This document shows, one piece after another, positions 33,973 through 41,685 of a stretch of 64,000 bases of DNA; position 1 is the stretch's first letter; each line of letters opens with the position of its first letter. Source of the DNA: Aeromicrobium tamlense (lineage in GTDB: Bacteria > Actinomycetota > Actinomycetes > Propionibacteriales > Nocardioidaceae); assembly GCF_013408555.1 (NCBI RefSeq), contig NZ_JACBZN010000001.1, positions 3,100,001 to 3,164,000 of the forward strand. Direction: 5' to 3'. The notes under the pieces are model-generated. The model was not told the origin of the DNA. It was given only the letters and a program-made list of their open reading frames with translations, and made no database searches. Position numbers and translations under genes: made by a program.

Positions 33973-34456
33973 TCCGCGCCGAGTGCGGCGTGGAGTTGAT
34001 CAGGCCGAACACCGCCTGGGTGGCGGCTCGGGCCGTGCCTCGGTCGAGGTCGGGCCGCAGCTCGCGCAGCGTCTCGACCCACGCGTCGATGTAGGCCAGC
34101 TGCAGCTCGCGCACGGCGGCCTGCGCCCGCTCGGGCAGGTTCGACCACTCGCGGTCCTGGATCACGATGAGCGCCGGGTGCGTCAGGGCGAACTCGACGT
34201 GCCAGGCGACGAGGGCGTCGAGCGCGGCGGAGGCGTCGGGGGCCTCGGCCCGGCGGCGGCGCCCCTCCGACAGCAAGCGCTCGCTGATCGAGGTCAGCGA
34301 CTGCGCCAGCAGGTCCTCCTTGCCGGCGAAGTGCTTGTAGAGGGCGGGGCCGGAGATGCCGCACGCCTCACCGATGTCGTTGACCGAGACGCCGTGGTAG
34401 CCGCGCTCGGCGAACAGTCCGGCCGCGGTCTCGAGGATCTGCTCGCGCCGGCTCAC
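33902..34456 (-). CDS. TetR-family regulator of the leucine-catabolism operon
   Basis: A 184-residue regulator: HTH in RREQILETAAGLFAERGYHGVSVNDIGEACGISGPALYKHFAGKEDLL, then a ligand domain with HVEFALTHPALIVIQDREW. The GTG start at 34456 has TATGCT 6 nt upstream. It is divergent from the acyl-CoA carboxylase operon and shares with it a palindrome on that operon's -10. It likely senses a CoA thioester or branched-chain intermediate. Its 3' end overlaps the convergent EamA gene by 71 nt. Confidence 0.92.
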   Translation of the reverse strand: MSRREQILETAAGLFAERGYHGVSVNDIGEACGISGPALYKHFAGKEDLLAQSLTSISERLLSEGRRRRAEAPDASAALDALVAWHVEFALTHPALIVIQDREWSNLPERAQAAVRELQLAYIDAWVETLRELRPDLDRGTARAATQAVFGLINSTPHSARISSDSMARLLATMARDALLASGA

Positions 34457-34462
34457 GGAAGG

Positions 34463-34468
34463 AGCATA
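34463..34468 (-). promoter_or_regulatory. Leaderless -10 element (TATGCT) of the TetR gene
   Basis: On the minus strand TATGCT, 6 nt, GTG at 34456. Confidence 0.6.
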
Positions 34469-34475
34469 GCAGCGC

Positions 34476-34495
34476 AGGTTAATGAGTGTTAACCT
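34476..34495. promoter_or_regulatory. TetR operator of the carboxylase operon
   Basis: Palindrome with 7-bp arms AGGTTAA (34476-34482) and TTAACCT (34489-34495), spacer TGAGTG. It covers the -10 (TAACCT, 34490-34495) of the carboxylase operon and lies 20 nt before the TetR start. Confidence 0.7.
34490..34495 (+). promoter_or_regulatory. Leaderless -10 element (TAACCT) of the carboxylase operon
   Basis: TAACCT followed by 7 nt and the GTG at 34503. Confidence 0.55.
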
Positions 34496-34502
34496 TCGAG
34501 CC

Positions 34503-36041
34503 GTGAACATGCGAGAGCTCGTCGCCGAGCTGCGGGAGCGCACCGCGACCGCACGCCTGGGCGGCTCCGAGAAGGCCCGCGACCGCCACGTCGGGCGCGG
34601 CAAGCTGCTGCCGCGCGACCGGGTCGACCGGCTGCTCGACCCCGGGTCGCCCTTCCTCGAGGTCGGCGCGCTGGCCGCCTACGGGATGTACGGCGACGAC
34701 CCGTTCGCCGTGCCGAGCGCGGGCATCATCACCGGCATCGGCCGCGTCTCGGGCCGCGACTGCGTGATCGTGGCGAACGACGCCACCGTCAAGGGCGGCA
34801 CGTACTACCCGCTCACGGTGAAGAAGCACCTGCGCGCGCAGACGATCGCGGCCGACAACCACCTGCCGTGCCTCTACCTGGTCGACTCCGGCGGCGCGTT
34901 CCTGCCGATGCAGGACGAGGTCTTCCCCGACCGCGACCACTTCGGCCGGATCTTCTTCCACCAGGCGCAGATGTCGTCGCGCGGCATCCCCCAGGTCGCG
35001 GCCGTCCTCGGCTCGTGCACCGCCGGCGGCGCCTACGTGCCCGCCATGAGCGACGAGACCGTGATCGTCCGCGACCAGGGCACGATCTTCCTGGGCGGCC
35101 CGCCGCTGGTGAAGGCCGCGACGGGCGAGGTCGTCACGGCCGAGGAGCTCGGGGGCGGCGAGGTCCACGCCAAGGTCTCGGGCGTGGTCGACCATCTCGC
35201 CGACGACGACTACCACGCGCTGCAGCTGGTCCGCTCGATCGTCGACACGTTCGCCCGTCCGCAGCAGCCCACGATCACCCGCCGCGAGGCGCTCCCGCCG
35301 CGTGAGGACCCCGACGGCCTCTACGACGTGGTCCCGGTCGACTCGCGCACGCCGTACGACGTCCGCGAGGTCATCAGCCGCATCGTCGACGACTCGCGAC
35401 TTCACGAGTTCAAGCCGCTCTACGGCGACACGCTGGTCTGCGGCTTCGCGCACATCGACGGCTGGCCCGTGGCGATCATCGCCAACAACGGCATCCTGTT
35501 CAGCGAGTCGGCGCTCAAGGGCGCGCACTTCATCGAGCTGGCCAACCAGCGCGGCATCCCGCTGGTGTTCCTGCAGAACATCACCGGCTTCATGGTCGGC
35601 AAGGAGTACGAGAACGGCGGCATCGCGAAGGACGGCGCCAAGCTCGTCACGGCCGTCGCCTCGAGCGTCGTCCCGAAGTTCACCGTCGTCATCGGCGGCT
35701 CGTTCGGCGCCGGCAACTACGGCATGTGCGGCCGCGCCTACGACCCGCGCTTCCTGTGGATGTGGCCGAACGCGCGCATCTCGGTGATGGGCGGCGAGCA
35801 GGCCGCATCGGTGCTCGCCACCGTGCGCGGCGACTTCGAGTCGCCCGAGGCCGAGGAGGCGTTCAAGGCGCCGATCCGCGACCAGTACGAGACGCAGGGC
35901 TCGCCCTACTACTCCACCGCGCGGCTGTGGGACGACGGGATCATCGATCCCGGCGACACCCGCCGCGTCATCGCGCTCGGCCTCGCCGCCGCCGCGCACG
36001 CCCCCGTTCCCGCGCCGAATTTCGGCGTCTTCCGGATGTGA
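34503..36041 (+). CDS. Methylcrotonyl-CoA-type carboxylase, carboxyltransferase (beta) subunit
   Basis: A 512-residue carboxyltransferase of the AccD/MccB family. N-terminal [16 protein letters not shown].. [32 protein letters not shown] and C-terminal [24 protein letters not shown].. [38 protein letters not shown] are characteristic of methylcrotonyl-CoA carboxylase (AccD1 of mycobacteria). It transfers CO2 from biotin to 3-methylcrotonyl-CoA in leucine degradation. An upstream in-frame ATG (34482) lies inside the operator and is rejected for GTG 34503. First gene of the operon with the biotin subunit and HMG-CoA lyase. Confidence 0.95.
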   Translation: MNMRELVAELRERTATARLGGSEKARDRHVGRGKLLPRDRVDRLLDPGSPFLEVGALAAYGMYGDDPFAVPSAGIITGIGRVSGRDCVIVANDATVKGGTYYPLTVKKHLRAQTIAADNHLPCLYLVDSGGAFLPMQDEVFPDRDHFGRIFFHQAQMSSRGIPQVAAVLGSCTAGGAYVPAMSDETVIVRDQGTIFLGGPPLVKAATGEVVTAEELGGGEVHAKVSGVVDHLADDDYHALQLVRSIVDTFARPQQPTITRREALPPREDPDGLYDVVPVDSRTPYDVREVISRIVDDSRLHEFKPLYGDTLVCGFAHIDGWPVAIIANNGILFSESALKGAHFIELANQRGIPLVFLQNITGFMVGKEYENGGIAKDGAKLVTAVASSVVPKFTVVIGGSFGAGNYGMCGRAYDPRFLWMWPNARISVMGGEQAASVLATVRGDFESPEAEEAFKAPIRDQYETQGSPYYSTARLWDDGIIDPGDTRRVIALGLAAAAHAPVPAPNFGVFRM

Positions 36042-36046
36042 GAGAC

Positions 36047-37837
36047 ATGGCCCTGGACTCCGTGCTCGTCGCCAACCGCGGCGAGATCGCCGCCCGCGTG
36101 CTGCGGGCCTGCCGTGAGCTCGGCATCCGCGGGATCGCGGTGCACGTCCCCGGCGACACCGCGCACCTCGCCCTCGCCGACGACGCGGTCGAGGTGCCGG
36201 GCTACCTCGACGGCGCCGCGATCGTCGAGGCCGCACGGGGGGCCGGCGCGACCGCCGTGCACCCGGGCTACGGCTTCCTCTCCGAGAACGCGCCGTTCGC
36301 GCGGGCCGTGGCCGAGGCTGGTCTGGTGTTCGTCGGTCCGGACGCCGACGTCATCGAACTGATGGGACGCAAGGACCGTGCCCGCGAGGTCGCCGAGCGC
36401 GCCGGGGTGCCGGTCATGCCGCGCTACGAGCCCGACGCGGTGCCCGCCGACGCCTATCCCGTGCTGGTCAAGGCCGCGGCCGGCGGCGGCGGCAAGGGCA
36501 TGCACGTCGTCCGCCGGCCCGAGCAGCTCGCCGACGCGCTCGCCACCGCCGCCCGCGAGGCGCGCGCCGCGTTCGGCGACGACACCCTGCTGATCGAGCG
36601 CTTCGTCGAGGGCGGCCGTCACGTGGAGGTCCAGGTCTTCGGCGACCGGCACGGCCACGTGGTGCACCTGCTCGACCGCGACTGCTCCGTGCAGCGCCGC
36701 CACCAGAAGGTCGTCGAGGAGGCCCCGGCGCCCGGCCTCGACCCGCGCGTCCGTGAGCGGATCCGCTCCGCCGCCGTGTCCCTGTGCCGCGAGGTCGGCT
36801 ACGTCAACGCGGGCACGGTGGAGTACCTCGTCCACGGCGACGAGGCGTACTTCCTCGAGATGAACACGCGCCTGCAGGTGGAGCACCCGGTCACCGAGGA
36901 GGTCACCGGCACCGATCTCGTCCACTGGCAGCTGGCGGTCGCCGCGGGCGAGCCGCTGCCGCTGGAGCAGGAGGACGTCGTCGAGGTGGGCCACGCGGTC
37001 GAGGTGCGCGTCTACGCCGAGGACCCCTACGCCGGCTTCCTCCCGCAGGCCGGCCGGATCCGCGAGGTCTGGTGGCCCGGCGCCCGCATCGAGTCGGTCA
37101 TCGAGGACTTCGACGGCGCCGACGTGAGCTCCTCGTTCGACCCGATGATCGCGAAGATCATCACGATCGGCGACGACCGCGACGAGGCCGTCGACGCGAT
37201 GGTCGAGGCGCTGGACGCGACCGCGGTCTTCGGCATCCGCTCGAACGTCGGCTTCCTGCGCCGGATCGTCGACTCGGCCACGTTCCGCGATGCGGCGATG
37301 GACACCGGCTGGCTGGACGCCGAGCCCGAGGACCTGCTCGCACCGCCCGAGGTGCCCCGGAGCGCGGCCGCCGCGGCGGCACGTCTGCTCTGGCCCGCGC
37401 CCGACGACGGCTGGCGCGTCGCCGGTCCCGCCGCGCCGCTCGTCCTGCCCGTCGTCGACGAGGAGGGCGTCCGCCACGAGGTCAGCGCGTGGCCCGACCA
37501 CGTCGTCCCGAACACCACCGACGGCGCCCGCGCGTGGGTGGCGATCGAGGGTGAGACGCACGTCTTCGAGCGGCCCGACGGCACGCGTCGGCCACGCACG
37601 CTGCACGCCGGCGACGCCGAGGTGACCGCGCCGATGCCCGGCACCGTCATCGCCGTCGAGGTCGAGCCGGGCCAGCGCGTCGAGGCCGGTCAGCGGCTCG
37701 GGGCGGTCGAGGCCATGAAGATGGAGCTGGCGCTCACCGCCGCCCACGCGGGCGTCGTCACCGAGGTGGCCGCCACGGTCGGGCGCCAGGTGAAGATGGG
37801 CGACCTGCTGTTCCACGTCGAGGCGCAGGAGGACTGA
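36047..37837 (+). CDS. Methylcrotonyl-CoA-type carboxylase, biotin carboxylase/carrier (alpha) subunit
   Basis: A 596-residue biotin-dependent subunit. The biotin carboxylase domain (1-445) has LVANRGEIAARVLRACRELGI, ATP-grasp KAAAGGGGKGMHVV, RDCSVQRRHQKVVEEAPAP and EMNTRLQVEHPVTE. The C-terminal biotinyl domain has AVEAMKMELAL with the biotinylated Lys. It starts 5 nt after the beta subunit stop. The gene pair together with HMG-CoA lyase identifies leucine catabolism. Isovaleryl-CoA dehydrogenase and methylglutaconyl-CoA hydratase are not in this cluster, although crotonases occur elsewhere in the window. Confidence 0.95.
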   Translation: MALDSVLVANRGEIAARVLRACRELGIRGIAVHVPGDTAHLALADDAVEVPGYLDGAAIVEAARGAGATAVHPGYGFLSENAPFARAVAEAGLVFVGPDADVIELMGRKDRAREVAERAGVPVMPRYEPDAVPADAYPVLVKAAAGGGGKGMHVVRRPEQLADALATAAREARAAFGDDTLLIERFVEGGRHVEVQVFGDRHGHVVHLLDRDCSVQRRHQKVVEEAPAPGLDPRVRERIRSAAVSLCREVGYVNAGTVEYLVHGDEAYFLEMNTRLQVEHPVTEEVTGTDLVHWQLAVAAGEPLPLEQEDVVEVGHAVEVRVYAEDPYAGFLPQAGRIREVWWPGARIESVIEDFDGADVSSSFDPMIAKIITIGDDRDEAVDAMVEALDATAVFGIRSNVGFLRRIVDSATFRDAAMDTGWLDAEPEDLLAPPEVPRSAAAAAARLLWPAPDDGWRVAGPAAPLVLPVVDEEGVRHEVSAWPDHVVPNTTDGARAWVAIEGETHVFERPDGTRRPRTLHAGDAEVTAPMPGTVIAVEVEPGQRVEAGQRLGAVEAMKMELALTAAHAGVVTEVAATVGRQVKMGDLLFHVEAQED

Positions 37838-38760
37838 TGGCACTGCCGATGGTCGAGCGCGACCCCAGCCTGCCCGCGCGCGTGACGATCTACGAGGTCG
37901 GCCCGCGCGACGGCCTGCAGAACGAGTCCGGGATCGTTCCGGTGGACGCGAAGGTCGCGTTCATCGAGGACCTCGTGTCCGCGGGGCTGCCGGTCGTCGA
38001 GGCCACCAGCTTCGTGCACCCGAAGTGGGTGCCCCAGCTCGCCGACGCCGGCGAGGTCGTGGCGCGGCTCCCCGTGGCGGGAAGCGTTCCGCTGCCGGTC
38101 CTGGTCCCGAACGAGCGCGGTCTCGACCGCGCCCTGGAGGCCGGCGTGCGGCACATCGCGATCTTCGCCAGCGCCACCGAGACCTTCGCGGCCAAGAACC
38201 TCAACAGCTCGGTCGAGGGCCAGTTCGCGCTGTTCGAGCCCGTCGTCCGCCGCGCGCTCGACGCGGGAGTCGACGTTCGCGCGTACGTCTCGATGTGCTT
38301 CGGCGACCCGTGGGAGGGCGCCGTCGACCCGGCCCAGGTCGTGGGCGTCGGACGGCGCCTGCTCGACCTCGGCGCGACCCAGCTCTCGATCGGCGACACG
38401 ATCGGCGTCGGCACCGCCGCGCACGTGGCCCGGCTCGTCGGCGACTTCGCCGACGCGGGCGTGCCGGCCGCCCGGCTCGCGATGCACTTCCACGACACCT
38501 ACGGGCAGGCGCTCGCGAACGCCCTCGCGGCGCTGCGCTGCGGGATCACCACGTTCGACGCCTCGGCCGGCGGTCTCGGTGGCTGCCCCTACGCCGAGAG
38601 CGCGACGGGCAACCTGGCCACCGAGGACCTCGTCTGGATGCTCACCGGCCTCGGCATCGAGCACGGCGTCGACCTGCCGGCGCTCGTCCGTGCCAGCGTG
38701 CGGATGGCCGAGGTCCTCGGTCGCGAGAGCCCCTCGGCCGTCGTCCGCGCCCTCGCCTGA
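37837..38760 (+). CDS. Hydroxymethylglutaryl-CoA lyase
   Basis: A 307-residue TIM-barrel lyase splitting HMG-CoA to acetyl-CoA and acetoacetate. Signatures: YEVGPRDGLQNE (catalytic Arg and metal Asp), EATSFVHPKWVPQLADA, MHFHDTYGQALAN (metal His residues) and DASAGGLGGCPYAESATGN (catalytic loop Cys). The ATG overlaps the alpha-subunit stop (TGATG). It is the last gene of the leucine operon and is followed by a very long hairpin. Confidence 0.97.
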   Translation: MALPMVERDPSLPARVTIYEVGPRDGLQNESGIVPVDAKVAFIEDLVSAGLPVVEATSFVHPKWVPQLADAGEVVARLPVAGSVPLPVLVPNERGLDRALEAGVRHIAIFASATETFAAKNLNSSVEGQFALFEPVVRRALDAGVDVRAYVSMCFGDPWEGAVDPAQVVGVGRRLLDLGATQLSIGDTIGVGTAAHVARLVGDFADAGVPAARLAMHFHDTYGQALANALAALRCGITTFDASAGGLGGCPYAESATGNLATEDLVWMLTGLGIEHGVDLPALVRASVRMAEVLGRESPSAVVRALA

Positions 38761-38769
38761 CCGCCCTGA

Positions 38770-38836
38770 CCCGAGATTTGCTCCATTTTCGACGTTTCAG
38801 AGGTGTTGAAAGGTCGAAAATGGAGCAAATCTCGGG
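38770..38836. terminator. Exceptionally long perfect hairpin between convergent genes
   Basis: 24-bp perfect arms (38770-38793 and 38813-38836) around a 19-nt loop whose TTTCA/TGAAA segments can extend the stem. Outside, CCGCCC (38761-38766) and GGGCGG (38839-38844) pair further. It lies between HMG-CoA lyase and the opposing EcsC gene, so a bidirectional terminator is likely. The arms contain a TTTTC/GAAAA tract. Confidence 0.75.
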
Positions 38837-38847
38837 ACGGGCGGAGG

Positions 38848-39525
38848 TCAGCGGCGACGGAGGCGGCGGTCCTTGAGCTCGGACTGCGCGTAGCGGCCGA
38901 CCTGCCAGGTGCCGAAGCCGTCGGCACCGGCGCCGACCGCGCCGCCGAGCAGCGGGATCTTCTTGCCGGCCAGCATGAGCGCGCGGCGGCCGATCGTGCG
39001 GCCGACCAGCTCGCCGGTGACCTCCTTGGCGATGCGGTCGTCGAGCACGGGGTCGTGCACCGGGGAGGTCGCGAGCGCCATCGGCGACGAGGGCAGCGTG
39101 CGCTTCTTGATCATCTCCTTGACCGTGTCCTCGCCGAGCATCACCGCGAGCACGGCGTTGCGCACGCGCGGATCCTCGATGTCGTAGCCGCGCAGGTGGG
39201 CGATGCTCGCGACGAGGTGGCACTGCACGATCGTGACGCCGACGACGTTGGCCGGGACCGTGGCGGGCGCCAGTGCGACGCCGCCGAGGTTCGTGACGAA
39301 CCCCTGCAGGCCCGCGAGGCTCGTGTGCGAGCGGACGAGCGAGGCGACGGCCTTCTCCACGTCACCGGCGTTCGCGGCGAGCTTGGCCCCGGCCGTCTCC
39401 ACGACGGGGCGCAGCGGCCCGATGCCATCGATGGCCTTGTCGAGGACCGTGCGGACGTAGCCCGAGGCCACGGAGGGCACCACCCGGGTGCCCGCCTCCT
39501 TCGCGATCCGGTCCTTCATTCCCAT
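38848..39525 (-). CDS. EcsC-family protein
   Basis: A 225-residue protein with the EcsC features: DRIAKEAGTRVVPSVASGYV, NLGGVALAPATVPANVVGVTIVQCHLVASIAHLRGYDIEDPRVRNAVLAVMLGE and AGKKIPLLGGAVGAGADGFGTWQVGRYA. EcsC proteins are membrane-associated with unclear function (linked to the Ecs transporter in Bacillus). The ATG at 39525 is chosen because TATGCT lies 6 nt upstream. Confidence 0.9.
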   Translation of the reverse strand: MGMKDRIAKEAGTRVVPSVASGYVRTVLDKAIDGIGPLRPVVETAGAKLAANAGDVEKAVASLVRSHTSLAGLQGFVTNLGGVALAPATVPANVVGVTIVQCHLVASIAHLRGYDIEDPRVRNAVLAVMLGEDTVKEMIKKRTLPSSPMALATSPVHDPVLDDRIAKEVTGELVGRTIGRRALMLAGKKIPLLGGAVGAGADGFGTWQVGRYAQSELKDRRLRRR

Positions 39526-39531
39526 GCCGCA

Positions 39532-39537
39532 AGCATA
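39532..39537 (-). promoter_or_regulatory. Leaderless -10 element (TATGCT) of the EcsC gene
   Basis: On the minus strand TATGCT, 6 nt, ATG at 39525. Confidence 0.6.
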
Positions 39538-39591
39538 GGAAGACGGCGCGAATGCGCTCGTTCGCCGCACGCGCAACGGCCCCGGGCCCCC

Positions 39592-39597
39592 TAGGGT
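39592..39597 (+). promoter_or_regulatory. Leaderless -10 element (TAGGGT) of the APH-family gene
   Basis: TAGGGT followed by 6 nt and the ATG at 39604. Confidence 0.6.
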
Positions 39598-39603
39598 GGG
39601 CCC

Positions 39604-40569
39604 ATGGCGCAGGAGCCGTTCTCGACGCAGGTGGCGACTCCCCAGTGGCGCGCCCTCGCCGAGGAGTGGACCGCGGAGGCGCTCGCGCGTCACGGCATCG
39701 CGGTCACGGGCCCGAGCGAGCAGCCGCGCATCCGCGCTTGGTCGACCCAGCTCACCGTGCCGACCGACGCCGGACTCGTCTGGTTCAAGGCCACGTGCCC
39801 GGCGATGGCGTTCGAGCCGGCGCTGCAGCAGGAGATGGCCAGGCTCGTGCCCGGCGCCGTCCAGGAGCCGCTCGCGATCGACGCCGAGCAGGGCTGGATG
39901 CTCACCCGCGACCACGGCCCCACGGTCGGCGACCAGCGCACGCCCACCGCGCAGGACTGGCGGCTCGCGGTCGCCGAGGCCGCGCGGGTCCAGCGGGCGC
40001 TCGTCGACCACCGCGAGGAGCTGCTCGCCACCGGACTGCCCGACGCGGCCCCGGAGACCGTCGTCGACCGCTTCGACCGCATGCTCGAGATCCACGAGCA
40101 GATGCCGGCCGAGGAGGGTCCGCACGTCGCGCCGGGCACGATCGAGGCGCTGCGCTCGCGGCGCTCCGAGCTCGTGGACGCCTGCGCCGAGCTCGCGGAG
40201 TCCACCGTGCCCTCCACGTGGCAGCACGGCGACCTGCACCCGTGGAACCTCTACGGCACCGACGGCCACGTCGCCCTGTTCGACCTCGGCGACGGCATGT
40301 GGGCCCACGCGGTCGAGCTGCTCTGCGTCCCCTACGGCGTGGTCACGTCGTCCGACGACGTGGCCTGGGCCGACGTCGTCCCCGCGTGGCGCGAGGTCTG
40401 GGAGGTCGAGCCCGAGGAGTTCGACCGGCTGTGGCGCGCCACCGGCTTCACGCACGCGGTGAACCGGGCCGTCACGTGGCACCGGGCCCTGCTGACCGCC
40501 ACCGCCGCCGAGGTCGCCGAGTGGGGGAGCGCGGTCGAGCACCACCTGGCCTCCATGCTGGACGCATGA
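39604..40569 (+). CDS. Aminoglycoside phosphotransferase-family kinase (substrate unknown)
   Basis: A 321-residue kinase-fold protein. The catalytic loop is WQHGDLHPWNLYG (Asp and Asn) and the metal-binding motif LFDLGDGMWAH stands where DFD/DxD is usual. The lysine region is LVWFKATCPAMAFEPALQQEM. APH-family members phosphorylate antibiotics, choline, homoserine or sugars, and nothing here points to resistance. It is coupled (ATGA) to the aat gene downstream. Confidence 0.9.
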   Translation: MAQEPFSTQVATPQWRALAEEWTAEALARHGIAVTGPSEQPRIRAWSTQLTVPTDAGLVWFKATCPAMAFEPALQQEMARLVPGAVQEPLAIDAEQGWMLTRDHGPTVGDQRTPTAQDWRLAVAEAARVQRALVDHREELLATGLPDAAPETVVDRFDRMLEIHEQMPAEEGPHVAPGTIEALRSRRSELVDACAELAESTVPSTWQHGDLHPWNLYGTDGHVALFDLGDGMWAHAVELLCVPYGVVTSSDDVAWADVVPAWREVWEVEPEEFDRLWRATGFTHAVNRAVTWHRALLTATAAEVAEWGSAVEHHLASMLDA

Positions 40570-41222
40570 CGCCGGTCCCCCTGCCGCCCTCGCCCTGGGC
40601 GTTCGAGCCCGCGGAGTGGCCCGACGACGACTGCGTCGCCTCCGGCGCCGACCTCGAGCCCTCCACGCTCTTCGAGGCGTACCGCCGCGGCGCGTTCCCG
40701 ATGCCCGACCGCCGCCGGCTGCTGTGGTGGTCGCCGACGCAGCGCGGCGTGCTCGGCCCGGGCGACCTGAGGGTCTCGCGGTCGCTGCGGCGCTCGATGC
40801 GGTCGTTCACGATCACCGTCGACACCGACTTCGAGGCCGTCATCGACGCGTGCGCCGACCCGCGCCGTCCCGGGGCCTGGATCGACGCCTCGATCCGCCG
40901 CGCGTACGTGCGGCTCTTCGAGCTCGGCCACGCGCACAGCGTCGAGACCCGCGACGAGGAAGGACGGCTGGTCGGCGGGCTCTACGGAGTCGGGATCGGC
41001 GCTCTGTTCGCGGGCGAATCCATGTTCCACCGCCGCACCGACGCGTCGAAGGCCGCGCTGGTCGGGCTGGTCGAGCGGATGTCGGTCCTGCCGGACTGGC
41101 TGATCGACACCCAGTGGCAGACCCCGCACCTGGCCACGCTGGGCGTCCGCGAGGTCCCGCGGGCGACCTACCTGGCCGCGATCGAGGCCCTCGTGGACCT
41201 CCCCGCACCCGATTGGGACTGA
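40566..41222 (+). CDS. aat: Leucyl/phenylalanyl-tRNA-protein transferase
   Basis: A 218-residue enzyme that adds Leu or Phe to N-terminal Lys/Arg of proteins, marking them for ClpS-ClpAP/ClpCP degradation (N-end rule). Motifs: EAYRRGAFPMPD, LLWWSPTQRGVL, WIDASIRRAYVRLFELGHAHSVE, GGLYGVGIGALFAGESMFHRRTDASKAAL and LIDTQWQTPHLATLG. The ATG overlaps the APH stop (ATGA). Confidence 0.96.
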   Translation: MTPVPLPPSPWAFEPAEWPDDDCVASGADLEPSTLFEAYRRGAFPMPDRRRLLWWSPTQRGVLGPGDLRVSRSLRRSMRSFTITVDTDFEAVIDACADPRRPGAWIDASIRRAYVRLFELGHAHSVETRDEEGRLVGGLYGVGIGALFAGESMFHRRTDASKAALVGLVERMSVLPDWLIDTQWQTPHLATLGVREVPRATYLAAIEALVDLPAPDWD

Positions 41223-41275
41223 AATCTCGCGACACGCCGGGGGCCCCCGGGAGGCGGACCCCTCCGCGTGCTCCC

Positions 41276-41281
41276 TAGACT
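41276..41281 (+). promoter_or_regulatory. -10 element (TAGACT) of the HU gene
   Basis: TAGACT lies about 38 nt before the GTG; unlike many genes here, the HU message has a leader with AGGAG. Confidence 0.45.
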
Positions 41282-41319
41282 GCACGCGTACCCATTTCAT
41301 CCATTTCAGGAGCAGAATC

Positions 41320-41607
41320 GTGGCACTTTCCCGCAACGATCTCGTGGCCGAGCTGGCCAACAAGACCGGCAGCACCAAGAAGGACGTCGACGAGTTCGTC
41401 ACCGCCTTCGCCGAGCTCGTCATCGACTCGGTCGCCAAGGGCGAGAAGATCTCGATCCCGGGTGTTCTCTCGGTCGAGCTCGTCGAGCGCGCCGCCCGCA
41501 CGGGTCGCAACCCCGCCACTGGTGAGACCATCGACATCCCCGCCGGCAAGGGCGTGAAGGTCAGCGCCGGCTCGCGCCTCAAGGCTGCCGCCAAGTCCGC
41601 GAAGTAA
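41320..41607 (+). CDS. HU-type nucleoid DNA-binding protein
   Basis: A 95-residue histone-like protein: SRNDLVAELANKTGSTKKDVDEFVTAFAELVIDSVAKGEKISIPGVLSVE, then the DNA-contacting arm RAARTGRNPATGETIDIPAG and KVSAGSRLKAAAK. This is a short HU without the Lys/Ala-rich C-terminal extension of mycobacterial HupB. GTG start with CAGGAG upstream. Followed by a strong hairpin. Confidence 0.97.
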   Translation: MALSRNDLVAELANKTGSTKKDVDEFVTAFAELVIDSVAKGEKISIPGVLSVELVERAARTGRNPATGETIDIPAGKGVKVSAGSRLKAAAKSAK

Positions 41608-41622
41608 TTCCTTGCGCGTTCC

Positions 41623-41660
41623 GACGCCCCCGCCCCTGTGGACACAGGGCCGGGGGCGTC
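41623..41660 (+). terminator. GC-rich hairpin after the HU gene
   Basis: GACGCCCCCG (41623-41632) pairs with CGGGGGCGTC (41651-41660), and CCCTGTG with CACAGGG inside. There is one mismatch and a minimal loop. No T-tract follows. Confidence 0.75.
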
Positions 41661-41685
41661 GCGCGTCGTGTGTGAGGATGCGGCG

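Noticed and set aside
39604-40569. Aminoglycoside resistance gene
   Set aside because: The APH fold is shared by many metabolic kinases; no resistance context and an altered metal motif (LFDLGD).
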